From contig AUXH01000108.1 in the NCBI GenBank assembly GCA_000482145.1, positions 1 through 40,608 on the forward strand: DNA of 40,608 bases, read 5' to 3'. Positions 1 through 10,483 of this stretch are shown here, piece after piece. The stretch's first letter is position 1; each line of letters starts with the position of its first letter. The position numbers were made by a program, and so were the translations under genes. A model generated the notes under the pieces. The model ran no database searches. It was not told the origin of the DNA and saw only the letters and a list, made by a program, of their open reading frames with translations. Origin of the DNA: Strigomonas culicis (lineage: Eukaryota; Euglenozoa; Kinetoplastea; Trypanosomatida; Trypanosomatidae).

Positions 1-4
<4 letters not shown>

Positions 5-41
<37 letters not shown>
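5..41. repeat. (AT)n microsatellite
   Basis: An uninterrupted AT dinucleotide run sits almost at the window edge. It is non-coding and probably length-variable. Confidence 0.95.
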
Positions 42-43
<2 letters not shown>

Positions 44-624
44 ATTGAATTTATACTTATACGAAGAGAAAGTAATTAAATAGTCAACTGGGTGTTTATT
101 TCCTTTTTGTTGAGTTTTTTTAAATTGAAATACCTCTTTTTCTTTTCACTAATAGTGTTAAGATAATAGATGTATGATAACTTTTAGAGAATAAACAAAA
201 AGAAAAGAACGCGAAACAAAAACACACGAGGGGAATTGATGTGTATTTATATTAAAAATATAGTAACTTAAAAAAAAAAGAAATGAAGAGCAGAGGAGAA
301 ACACAGACAATTTAGAAGTTGTTTCAGAGATTGCTCTTTTCTTCTTTATAATAGTTCATTTTTTTTTCCTTTGTAAAAGTACTTACACATTTCGCATTAA
401 AACAATAAAAAAGAACTGTATTCACTATGTAGTAAGGTCAACGGTGCATATATAACGTAAGTGGTAAGACAAACAAAAGTAAGAGAGCGCGCCGCTCACT
501 CACAAGCATACAGACGAATACAAACCTTTTGTTCTGCCGCCACCCTCACACTGCTATCTCGCTACAGCAGCCATGCTAGGTATGCATCATGGCTACGGTA
601 AAGATAGACACCAAGAGGAGAATC

Positions 625-672
625 GAGAGAGAGAGAGTGTGTGTGTGTGTGTGAGAGAAGCACACACTTCAT

Positions 673-701
<29 letters not shown>
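625..701. repeat. Compound (GA)n-(GT)n-(CA)n microsatellite
   Basis: A GA run (about 625-637) passes directly into a GT run (637-653). After a short gap a CA run follows (673-701). The GT and CA runs are complementary, so a transcript could fold into an imperfect hairpin. The block ends 10 bases from the stop codon of the J-domain gene, so on the minus strand it lies in that gene's 3' untranslated region. Confidence 0.9.
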
Positions 702-704
<3 letters not shown>

Positions 705-711
705 TCACTAG

Positions 712-2007
712 CTATGCACTGTTGTCGTAGGCTGCGCGCCGCTTCGGGTCGCGCAGCACACGGTAGGCCGCGTTCGCTGCAACCATCTTATTCTCGGACC
801 CGCCCACGTCTGGATGCTCCTGCATCACAATCTTCCGATAGGCCGAGCGTATCTCGTTGATGGACTCGTTCCCCTCTAATCCTAACGTCTTGTAATACCC
901 CTTCGGGTCTCGCACCACACGGGCACTGCTGTAGCCTCCGCTGCTACTGCTGCTGCTGCTGCCGCCGCCGCCGCCCACGCGCTGCTCGTACGCGTGTGTG
1001 TCCCAATAGGTCGAGCTATGATACTCCGCCGTCGTCCGCCGCGTCGAGTTTTCGTCGGGGCGGAAGCCCCTCTGGTCGTCCGACTGGTGCTTGTGCCGCA
1101 TCTCCTGCTGCGTCCGGCGGTTGTAATCGCGGCGCCACTTGGGGTACAGCCTAGCCGCGTAGAAGGCCATGTAGTAAGTCGCGACCGCGAAGAAGCTGCC
1201 AAAGATGAAGCCTGCGACCTTGTTGGGGTAGACCAGGAGGGCGCCCGCGACCGTCAGCGCGCTCGCCAGCCGCCCAAAGTAGAGCGCGTTCAGGAGATAG
1301 GGCCCGCCGACATAGCCATTGAAACCGGACACATACAGGTGGTACTCCACCTCGTCGTAGTAAGACTTTACAATGTAGCACGGCACAAAGACGGGCGTGA
1401 TCTCCTCGATCGAGATGTGCAGCTTGTCGAAGTTCACGGAGATGCTGGACGCGGTGGGGTGGTAGCCGCGCAGCAGTGTCGTCGCGGTCTCCGTCACCTG
1501 GGCGCGGACGTCCAGCTCCACGAAGCCGCGCATGGTGTGCGTGGACTGCTCGAAAAGGTTCAGCGTCGCGTCCTTCGTGTCGATGCGGTTCATCTTCTGC
1601 ATCAGCAGCGGCGTCTGCTCGCTCTTGAGAGCGGCGTGGACGTGGTGGATGTTGTACTTGTACCCCGCGTACACCTGCGTGCGATTCGCCTCGAACGTGG
1701 TGTTCAGCTTCTGCGGCTGCGTGTGGATGTACCGCGTCGACGACGTCGACTCGCCTTTGCTGTCGCGGCCCGACTCGTTGTAGGAGACCGTGCCGGTGAA
1801 GACCGCCTGCGCCGTGCCGCGGCAGAAGTAAAAGGGAAGGAACTCCTTACGGGGGGTGGAGAGATTCATGTAGGCCAGCTGGGCCCCGAACCAGCGGCGG
1901 CTGTACTTACCTTGGATGTTGCGGAGGGCATCGTCGGCGGAGATGCTGAAGGGGACGCCGCGAGGCGAGTGTACAATGTGGAAGTGTATGCACGATGAGC
2001 GGAACAT
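712..2007 (-). CDS. Membrane-anchored DnaJ (J-domain) protein
   Basis: Predicted 431-residue co-chaperone. The J-domain is C-terminal (about residues 370-429) and has the HPD tripeptide at 398-400 needed to stimulate Hsp70 ATPase. It ends only two residues after the domain. Two hydrophobic segments (about 236-262 and 264-286) look like a transmembrane hairpin. A Gly/Ser-rich linker (about 345-361) connects the membrane part to the J-domain. The N-terminal 230 residues have no zinc-finger or G/F region, so this is a type III J-protein. The stretch just before the hairpin (about 204-235) has a beta-rich V-P-x-Y pattern reminiscent of soluble-to-membrane modules in other anchored proteins, a weak resemblance only. 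The start is an ATG with a good splice acceptor 44 bases upstream. The stop is TAG. Function as a J-protein is well supported; the membrane in question (mitochondrial or ER) is not determined. Confidence 0.85.
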   Translation of the reverse strand: MFRSSCIHFHIVHSPRGVPFSISADDALRNIQGKYSRRWFGAQLAYMNLSTPRKEFLPFYFCRGTAQAVFTGTVSYNESGRDSKGESTSSTRYIHTQPQKLNTTFEANRTQVYAGYKYNIHHVHAALKSEQTPLLMQKMNRIDTKDATLNLFEQSTHTMRGFVELDVRAQVTETATTLLRGYHPTASSISVNFDKLHISIEEITPVFVPCYIVKSYYDEVEYHLYVSGFNGYVGGPYLLNALYFGRLASALTVAGALLVYPNKVAGFIFGSFFAVATYYMAFYAARLYPKWRRDYNRRTQQEMRHKHQSDDQRGFRPDENSTRRTTAEYHSSTYWDTHAYEQRVGGGGGSSSSSSSGGYSSARVVRDPKGYYKTLGLEGNESINEIRSAYRKIVMQEHPDVGGSENKMVAANAAYRVLRDPKRRAAYDNSA

Positions 2008-2382
2008 AGTGTGAAAAGCCTCCCGTCGGAAGGGATCGATTCAGCGTAGGCTTTTCGACGCGAGGATCATAATAACCATAAGAACAAGAATAAAACGGCG
2101 CAGAGAAGAGGAACAAGGTACAATGTGACATGCATGCACACGGAGGAGTACGGAGAGACGCAAGTTGGTGGCACACCACCCCAACCGAGATGACAACGAA
2201 AAGGTGGACTTAACAAGTGAGCACACAGGCGTTCGTCTCAGTGGCGACAATAACCCTTTTTTATAGTTGGTTCGGTAGAAATTTCTATTATAGATATAAG
2301 TATACAGAGTATATAGCTAGACACACACACACACAACAAAAAAAAAATGCAATGCAACAACACCACTACCCACCCCTGCTGC
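2008..2382. other. Intergenic spacer, TRAPPC10-like gene to J-domain gene
   Basis: AT-rich non-coding spacer with a short CA run near 2321-2335 and an A run at 2338-2347. It holds the splice acceptor listed separately. No other element is seen. Confidence 0.7.
2051..2118 (-). promoter_or_regulatory. Candidate trans-splice acceptor for the J-domain gene
   Basis: Read on the minus strand, a pyrimidine-rich tract (about 2118-2070) is followed by the first AG at 2052-2051. This would give a 5' untranslated region of about 43 bases before the ATG at 2007. Confidence 0.45.
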
Positions 2383-4481
2383 TTACAAGAGCTGCTTCCG
2401 CACGCGCACCCAACGCCGAAACTGCACGAGATCGATCGGCACGTCCTGCGCGTGGTCCTCGCCGCCGTCGGGGAGGGCACTCGCGTCGCCATGCGGCTGC
2501 CGCGACACCCACCGCATCGTCACGGTAGGCGTCTGCAGGGTGCCCTCGTCGGCCACCGTGTTGCCCGCGAGCTGCACGTCGTCCGCGTTGGCTCCCTCCG
2601 CGGCGGGCTCGCGGCTCCCGTCGCGCTGGGTCGCGTGCGGCGGCTGGCCGCCGACGGCGGGCAGCAGCGGCACCGCCGTGAAGTAGACCGTCACGTTGTC
2701 GAGGAGGGACAGTGTGCGGCGCTCGCGCTGCTTCCCGATCACCATCCACTGCGCGGCGTCGTACACGAGGGTGATGAAGAAGTCTTCCTCCATCCCGGCG
2801 TCCTCGGGCCAGTTCTGGGCCTGCGGCTGCAGCTGCACGCAGAAGCGCACCGGCTCGCCCGCCACGAAGGCATAGCTAGACGGCTGGTCCACCATCCGGT
2901 CGCCGAAGAGCAGCCAGCTGTTGTTGTCCGCCATGTGCGACGAGAGCGGCGTCATGGTCTGCGTGTGGGGGTCCTCCCCGCGAGGCAGGGTGGTCCAGGA
3001 GTCCGCGGCGGTCAGCCGGTCCTTCCCGGGGAACCTCACGGAGGGGTCGAAGTTCGTGGACGCGCCCCACCGCATCGTCCAGGGCGACTCCGCGTACATG
3101 ACCGCGCTGAAGAGGCAGAGCTGTGTGGACTGGAAGGACGCGGCGGGGGCCGCAAACACGTTGCAGGAGAGCGCCAGCGCGTCGATGACATCCGCGTCGT
3201 AGCGCACGGCGCCGGTGCTCAGGCGTGGGCCGTCTCGCTCGTCCGCCGGGCTGGCGTCGCCCGCGTCGCAGTCGAAGCTGTCGTTGGGCCCCTGCGCGCC
3301 GCCGCCCAGCGTGGCCTGGTGCGGCGGGCCGCCGGTGCTGTGGGGGGCGTAGGTGTGGCCGCGGCTGCGCGGGCCTTCCCCCGGCCCCGGCGGCGGCGCG
3401 TCGCCCGCGTCGCTGAACAGCCGATCCATCAGCTCCGTGCTCTCCGGCGCGTTCGTGAGGCTGGCGTCGTACATGCTGCTGCCGGGGCTGCTGCACACCC
3501 GCACGCTGTCCGCGCCGGCCTCCGTCTGCGGCTGCGTCTGCGGCAGCAGCACGAGCCGGTCGGCCGGCGCCGTCTGCTCGTAGGTGCTCACCCAAGAGGA
3601 GTAGAACACCTTCACCTGCACCTGGTGGTGGCGGACGGCCTCTGTCGGCTGGTAGGAGGGTGCGACCGCGAGCTCGAACATGAGATCGAAGGCCTCCCCG
3701 GGCTTCCACTCCGTGAAGAGCAGGTGGCTGTACGTGTCGCTCACGCGCACCACCTCGTAGGCCGGCTCCTCCAGGCCCACCGCGGTGTCCAGCAGCACGC
3801 CGCGCATCCACAGCGAGGTGCGCCGCAGGATGTTGCGCAGCTTCACCAGGCAGTACACGCGGCCCTGGAAGTGCTTGAAGAGGTAGCTCGCCGCGATGGC
3901 TGTGTAGAAGGGAAAGGCCATCTTGGCGACGCTCGTGCTCGTGTCGCGGCCATGCATCGTGACGAACGCGATCTTGGCCTCCGTGAGCGTGGCGGGCGCG
4001 GCCGGCAGCCCGTCGGCCGGCGTCGGCGCGGCCGTCAGCAGGAAGGGCGGCAGCGGGACCTGCATCGACAGCAGGCAGCGCGGCGCCGCGTCCTGGTCGG
4101 TGCCACCCCCCGGCGCGGCGAGCGACCGCTGCCGCTGCGGGAGCGGGGGTAGGAGGCCCTCCAGGGACGTGTTGGGCGGCAGCGACAGGCGGTAGAGCCC
4201 CTCCGCGCGCGGCGCCGTCGTGACGGACCCGTGCAGCAGCAGCTGCGGCCCCGGCGGGGGCGCGCCGCCCTCGTCGCCCCCAGGCTCATCCAACGAGGAC
4301 TGCGAGGTGGCGGGGGAGCGCAGCGGCGCCAGAATGGGGTTCGCCAGCTGCGCCGTCAGCCGCTCCTCCAGGACGGGGATGATGGTCGTCGCGGTCAGCT
4401 GACCCACCGGCGCGGCGTTGGCGCTCGTGCTGTTGACGCTCACGCTGGCGTTGTTGCCTTGGAGCTGGCTGACAGAGAGCC

Positions 4482-4515
<34 letters not shown>

Positions 4516-7500
4516 GGTGCAGCTGGCAATCGGATCGACCCGCTCCAACGGCGCTGTGATGATGACGCGCATCTGACTGCGGCCGCCACTCATGCGGTGC
4601 TGAGGCTGCTGGTGGGGATGGTTGTGGCACCCCGCGGAGGGGAAGCCCTCGGCTGGCTCCCGCAGCAGCTGCTGCGGGTCGCGATGCGACGCGCGCGGCT
4701 CCTGCGGGAGCCGGCCGTGCGACAGGCGGCGCGCCGCGCTTTCGAGGTCACTCCCGCCACCCACGGACCCGTCCGTGACGGCCAGCGACGACGACGACGA
4801 CGGCGCGCGGTGGGGTCGCTGCAGCAGCGTCGCGGGCGTGGAGGACGACGGCCCCGGCGGCGCGAAGGCGGGACGCATGGGGCTGTTGAAGGAGAGGCTC
4901 TCCTCGCGCGGCGGGTCGAGGGGGTCCGGCCCCAGCCCGTTCGGTGACGTCCGCTCGGTGCGCGTGGAGCGCGTGAGGACCTGCCGGTAGAGCGGCGCGG
5001 CGCTGCCGGCCGGCTGCTCGTCCGCATCGGTGGGGAAGTGGAAGGGCCTGTAGGGCGTGGCGGGGCCGTTGCTCACGCCGCTGCTGGTCGCGTGTAAGTT
5101 GACGGAGCTCAGGCTGCCGCGGTCCGCCGCGTTGCTCGCCATCTGCAGAAAGGGCTGCGAGCCGCCCAGGTTGGGGACGCTGGGGTTCGCGCTCACGTAC
5201 TCGACCGTCACGCGCGGCGGGCAGGGGTACTGCGCGGTGCTGCGGCGCATGCCGGCGCCGTGCCCCACCGGGGCGTAGGGCGGTGTGGAGGTGGAGCGGT
5301 GCGTGGGCGTCTTGACGAGCGCGGGCCCGGGCGGCCGCAGGCTGGAGAGCAGACTGCCGTTGTGCGCCATGGGGTGGCGCGAGGTCCGCACGTGGCTGAC
5401 GCCGCGGCGCGCCGGCGACAGCACGAGGAAGGCGAGCGCGGCCGCGTCGTCCTGCATGGACAGCACGGCCCCCATCACGCTCTCGTGGCGGAAGCTGGTG
5501 CTGAGCCCGGCGGAGGGCAGGCTGGCGCCCATCTGCGGCGGCAGCGCCTCCTCGACGACGGAGAGGCCCACATGGCCCAGGGGCACGATGGCGGCCCCCG
5601 CCTCGAAGCCGCAGGGGTCCTGCCGCCCGGTGCGCTGCGCGGCGACCAGACTATCCCCCGGGGGCGCCGCCGCGAGCGTGCTGTAGCGGCCCGGTCCGAT
5701 GAGGAAGCTGCTGTTCACGAGGCCGCCGCCGCCGCCGATGAGCTGGAAGATGGAGGGGTCCACGTCGATGGTGAGGCGGAAGGTCGGCGGCGCGTCCGCA
5801 AAGTAGTGCTCGTCCGTCGGCGGCTGCACGTGCACCTTGGCGCCGCTGCGCGGCTCGCGCACCGCGAAGAGCATGTCGCTGCACAGCGCCTCCAGCGCGG
5901 CCGCGAGCGGGTGCGCGGCCGCGTGCGGCAGGCTGTTCCGCCGCGGCCGCCGCGCGCCGGCGCCCCGCGGCGCGATGGTGAGACGGTGCAGCGGGTCGTA
6001 TGCGAGGTCCATCGTGGACTCCACCTCCAGCAGCACCTCCTTGTCCTTGCCGTGCTTGCCGGGCGCGCCGCGCCGCGCCGGCGGCTCGCCCTCCTCCGCC
6101 GCCGCGTCGCCCGCCGCGGCATGCGGCAGCGGGCTCTCCATGTCCGCGTAGCCCATCTCGCTATCGTCCGTGTCGTCATCGTCGTCGTCGTCACCGCCGC
6201 TGAAGCCGTCCGTGCTGTGGAACTCGCTGCCGGTCGCGCTATTGCGCGCGGAGCGGTCCGCCCTGACGCCGCTCCCGCGTCTCCGCCGCCTGCGCGCCGC
6301 GCGCGGGGGGTAGAAAACGAGGTGCGTCTCGTGGTTCGTGATCATGAGGTAGCGTAGGCGGTGGAGGCCGGAGTGGCAGCACTGGTACGCGAACACGCAG
6401 CGCAGCTCGCCGGTCGCGGCGTCGAGGGCGCACTGCGCCAGGTCCGCGTGGAGCGTGACCACGTGGGTGGCCTCCGCCTTGTCGCTCCAGTCCTTCTGCG
6501 ACTCCAGCACCGCCGTGACGCGCACCGGGGCCAGCGGCCGCGCGCCGTCCTCGTCGTCGTCGTCGCCCGCAGAGCCATTTGACGCGAGGCCGGCGTCTTG
6601 TAGGATGTCCACGCAGCAGCTGGCCTCGAAGAAGAGATGCACTGTGTCGTCCAGCTCCACGTGCTCCAGCACCGGATCGCGGTCCGCGCCGCCTCCCTGC
6701 GTGCCGTCCCGCGGCATGCAGCGCCGCTGGAGGCGGTCCAACAGGTCCTGCCGCTTGCGCCTCCGGCGGTCCTCTAACGAGCCCGTCGACGCGCCGCGCG
6801 CGGCGCCGTCCGCGGCGTCGGTCACCGTGTACAGCATGGGCGGCGCGCGCAGTAGCTCCTGCAGAGGGTACAGCGGCACGTGGCCGTCGAACAGCGGGAC
6901 CGCGACGAGCTGGTCGACCGTGAGGATGCGCTCCCACAGGTCCGCCTTGCGGTAGAGCGCGGCGCTGTCAAAGGTGTACGCGTCCAGCGCCGCCTCCACC
7001 GCCGCGGCGTCTGCCGCCACGGCCGCAGTCCGCTCGTCCGCGTGGCGCAGCAGGCAGACCATCGACTCTTTGTACCGCGTGTACTCCACCTCCGTGCGGA
7101 AGATCGCGGCGAGCACGCCGACGCGGTCGGCCGGCCCCGGCTGCAGCGGGCTGCCGGGGGCGGCCCCGCGCAGGGCGCGCAGCACGCCGAAGTCGTGCAG
7201 CTGGCGCAGCACGAGGCTGATGTGTGGCCAGGCGCTGAGGCAGATGCCGCGGTGCGCGCCGTACCGCACGGCGGCGAGCCGCCGCTCCTCCTGCGACCGG
7301 CACATGGTCAGGAACACGTCCGCGTCCTTCTTGAGCGAAAAGCGGCCGTGGGTGGCCGGCAGGGCGGCGGCCAGCAGCGGCAGCAGCCGGTGCGACACCA
7401 CTTGCGCCGTCTGGGTGGGCGCGTCCTCGAGGTAGCTCACGGCGAGCTGCGTCGTCGCGTCGAGCTCCATCCGCTGCTGCCCGCTCAGCTTGTAGGCCGC

Positions 7501-10098
7501 CATCGCCATGACGGTCAGCAGCCGCCAGAAGTGCAGCACGCGGCCGGGCGTCGCGAGCTCAATCACGTTCGCGAAGTCCTCCGCGTGGTCCGCCGCGCGC
7601 GCCTGCGGCCCGCCAGCACCGCGGTGGCGCGGCGTGCCGGCGGGGTGGTCCGGCTGCAGCGGCGACGCGGCCGGCGGCGCGCGGGCTGGGCCGGCCGCAC
7701 TCGCCGTCGCGGTCGTCGACCACCGGATGCCACAGTTCAGCGGGAAGCGGTCCATGCTCTGGCACACGTACACAAAGGACGCGCGCGCCTTGAGGCAGAA
7801 GACGGCGATCTCGGAGCAGTGTGCCCGCAGCGAGGCCGCGAGCCGCCGGCGATCCTCGCCCTCGTCGTCCCACTCATCCGCGGTGGGGCTGCCGCCGCCG
7901 AGCCGCGTCAGGGGCAGCCCGCCCACGTTGATGTTCACCATGTTGGACGGCACGAGGCCGGCCGTCTTGGCCTCCTCGACCAGCACGCGCAGCCAGTCGT
8001 CCATCATGGTCATCTCCTCGTCCTGCCACGCGGCGCCGCCGGGGCTGTCCGCCGCGGCGGTCTTCGCGGCCGCGACGGAGGTGTCCGACGCCGGCCGCGT
8101 GAGCACCGGGAAGGGGGAGATGAGCGAGTACTGCTGGCTCGCATCGGGCCCCCCGAAGGGCACGACCGCGCTGCGCGCGAAGGAGTTGTTGTCCGTCAGG
8201 AAGAGCGAGTTGTTGTTCGCGAAGCTGCTGTTCTCGGCGCTCCCGTTCTGCGTCGTGCCACTGCCGGTCTCCAGCAGCGCGCCCTCGCCGCCGCCGGTCG
8301 GCGCGCGGGGGTGGTCCGCGGCGGTGCGCTGCCGCGTGATACGGTAGGACGGCCAGAGGAGCCGCATCGCGGAGAGGTAGCACTGCAGGAGAAAGAAGTG
8401 CTGATGCGCGACGGAGATGTGCTCCATCGGCGGCGGGAGGGGGCCGCCCTTGTCCTGCCACTGGTTGACGTCCTCGAACTTCTCCTTCGTGACCTGCACG
8501 AAGGACTGAAACCGCTCGCGCGCGAGGTCCTCGCGGTTCATCAGCAGGTACGTCGTCATCTCGCCGGCAACGATGAGGAGCAGCCCGTCCAGGATCTCCG
8601 CGCCGAGCGCCAGCTCACGCGGGTAGGCGCTGCTCGCGCGGACCGCCGGCGCCGCGCCCGCGCGCTGGCTGGCGCTGCCCGCCGGTGTGCCCGGCGCGGC
8701 GGTCTGGCTCTCCGGGCTCCCATCGCGCGAGACGAGGTGGTAGCCCTCGCGGCCGCCGGCCGACGGCTGCAGCAGCGTGGTGTCGCGGCCGAGCCGGTCG
8801 AGCGTCTGCCGCCGCGTGACAAAGCTGTAGTCGTCCGAGTTGTTGAAGTACTCGAGGAACAGCCGCTGAAAGACGCCCGCGGCCGCGCGGCACTGGCCGT
8901 AGCGCAGGTAGTGCATGGCGAGATCGTAGCCGTACCGCCACAGCTTGATGATGGACCACGCGGCGGGGCTGCCGGCGTCGCCCGCTGCGGGGGCCGCCGC
9001 CGCCGCGTGCCGGTGCACCGGGTTGCGCAGTGTCGGCTCGAGGGGGAGCGTGCGCTTCGTCTCGACGTAGCCGCGGAAGACGCTGGACAGCTGCTCCGTC
9101 CGCAGCGTATAGCAGAGTCGCAGCTGCTGCACGATGCGGCCGCGCAGCTTCGCGATGGAGGCGGTGGAGCCGCCGTTGACGACGAGCACCTGCTGCGGGG
9201 AGTAGAACTTGAGCGTGCGGAGCTCCGAGATGTACTTGTCGCACAGGCTCTCGATTTTCACCTTCCCCATGTCCGGCGTGTTGGTTGCGTAGAGCACAAT
9301 GAAGCAGCTGTCCGCGTTGTTCGTCTTGGCGAGCTCATCCCGCCAGTGCTTCGCCACGTAGAGAAGCGCGCGCGGCCGCGAGGTGGGCTCCGTGACGGAG
9401 TAGAAGAGCACATTGAGGATCGCGTGGTTCGACCGGAACTCGTCCTTGGTCGAGGCGGCATCCTCTGTCTTCGTCCGATTGTCTACCGACGGCTGCTGCG
9501 ACGACGCGCGAGCTTGTTTTTGGGTGCGCGGCAGGACCCACGTAAAGCGTACGCCGCGTTTGTTCTCCCCCCCGCCGAGGTCGCCACTGCTCCGCGCAGG
9601 CGCGAGATACATGCTGCCCTCCTTGAGGTTCGCACTACTGGTATTGTTAACGCTGTGCAAACCCGTCTTGGCGAGAATGCTGTTGGTGAGCGCATTGATG
9701 CCGCCCGCATTGCCGCCGGTGCTGCTCGGCACGCCCGGGCTGTTCGGGGCCATCGGGGACGACTGCTGGTAGGCCGCGGAGAGGGTCACGTTGTTCGTGT
9801 TGCTGCTGTGCGTGGCACTGCTACTACTACTGCTGTCTGTGAACACAAAGGCATTTGTGCTGGCCAAGTTGCGGCGCAGGTCCTCCATGCACCCCGTGAC
9901 GTTGTCGGGTGTGCCGATGGGACTATAGCTATCCTTATCCACGTGAAGCGCGTGGCACACAATCGTAGGCAGCGAGAGAGCGAAGCTGTCGTACACATCC
10001 AAATCCTTGAACGGATCCGCGGCGGTGACAACGGCCATGTCGGCATCGGAGTACACATAAGCAGTGCTCCTGCGCTTCATTCTAGATCTAGACTTCAT
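2383..10098 (-). CDS. Very large TRAPPC10/Trs130-like protein (candidate)
   Basis: A single uninterrupted frame of 2571 residues. Residues about 225-350 read as a folded alpha/beta segment (LYVAKHWRDELAK, then FIVLYATNTPD, then a helix ending near FRGYVETKR). Helical segments follow at 380-420 and 500-530. This order resembles the N-terminal part of TRAPPC10/Trs130, the TRAPPII subunit that acts in Golgi and endosomal traffic through Rab activation. The C-terminal half alternates predicted beta-rich blocks with Pro/Ser/Gly-rich insertions, compatible with the Ig-like C-terminal domains of that family. The protein is about twice the length of human TRAPPC10. The excess is low-complexity: poly-Ser, poly-Asp (near 6170-6190), and poly-Asn (near residue 1866). 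The assignment is by pattern of helices and strands, not by a diagnostic motif, so it is moderate at best; TRAPPC9/Trs120 or an unrelated giant scaffold are alternatives. The gene itself is secure: ATG start, continuous frame, and composition unlike the antisense frames. Confidence 0.5.
4483..4516. repeat. Coding trinucleotide repeat (poly-Asn)
   Basis: An uninterrupted GTT run on the plus strand reads as AAC codons on the coding strand and gives eleven Asn in a row inside the TRAPPC10-like protein. The use of one codon throughout points to replication slippage. Confidence 0.95.
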
Positions 10099-10483
10099 GT
10101 TACTCTACTGCGATAGTCACCACTAGTGTTTTCTTGTTTTTTTTTTTAACTATGTGTGTTAATAATTACAAAAACAAGAAACGTTAAGAATAAACCACAG
10201 ATATTCTATATCTGCTTAAGAGTTTTTTTTTTTTTAAACAACAACTACTTTGACATCAACGACAGAAAGAAGACAATACAAGAGAAAGAAAGACACAGTG
10301 CAAAAGGAGAATAAAACACGGAAGCTGTCGCATGAGGAAAGAGAGATAATCTCCAATCGGAAAAAAAAAGTTCCTTCCATACATTATAGATATACGAGTT
10401 GTTTTATGGGGGCAACAGCAATACACTAAAAAGGCAAAAACAAAAAGAGTGGCTTTTTTTTAGTTTTATAAATGCTTGCACGA
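10099..10483. other. Intergenic spacer upstream of the TRAPPC10-like gene
   Basis: AT-rich spacer with T runs at 10136-10147 and 10226-10235. A purine-rich block (10262-10316) forms the likely splice signal. No gene or RNA is recognised. Confidence 0.7.
10248..10316 (-). promoter_or_regulatory. Candidate trans-splice acceptor for the TRAPPC10-like gene
   Basis: A long pyrimidine-rich tract on the minus strand (10316-10262) is followed by the first AG at 10249-10248. The predicted leader is about 150 bases, longer than for most neighbours. A second AG lies three bases further on. Confidence 0.35.

Larger units (their letters stand above)
1..711. other. AT-rich non-coding left flank
   Basis: No credible gene is seen. 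The stretch lies downstream of the stop codon of the J-domain gene, so it would hold that gene's 3' untranslated region and part of the following spacer. It is AT-rich up to about 480 and contains three dinucleotide repeats, listed separately. A short plus-strand open frame (573-860) runs through the GA, GT and CA repeats and has no coding character. Confidence 0.7.

Noticed and set aside
573..860. Small plus-strand open frame through dinucleotide repeats
   Set aside because: The translation is Val-Cys and Thr-His repeats from GT and CA runs, overlapping the end of the J-domain gene.
4483..4516. GTT repeat as a CRISPR or tandem structural element
   Set aside because: It is a simple in-frame trinucleotide run inside a coding sequence, with no spacers.
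6880..10116. 1078-codon plus-strand open frame
   Set aside because: It is antisense to the TRAPPC10-like gene, Arg/Val/Ala-rich throughout, has no domain, and the minus frame is the continuous sensible one.
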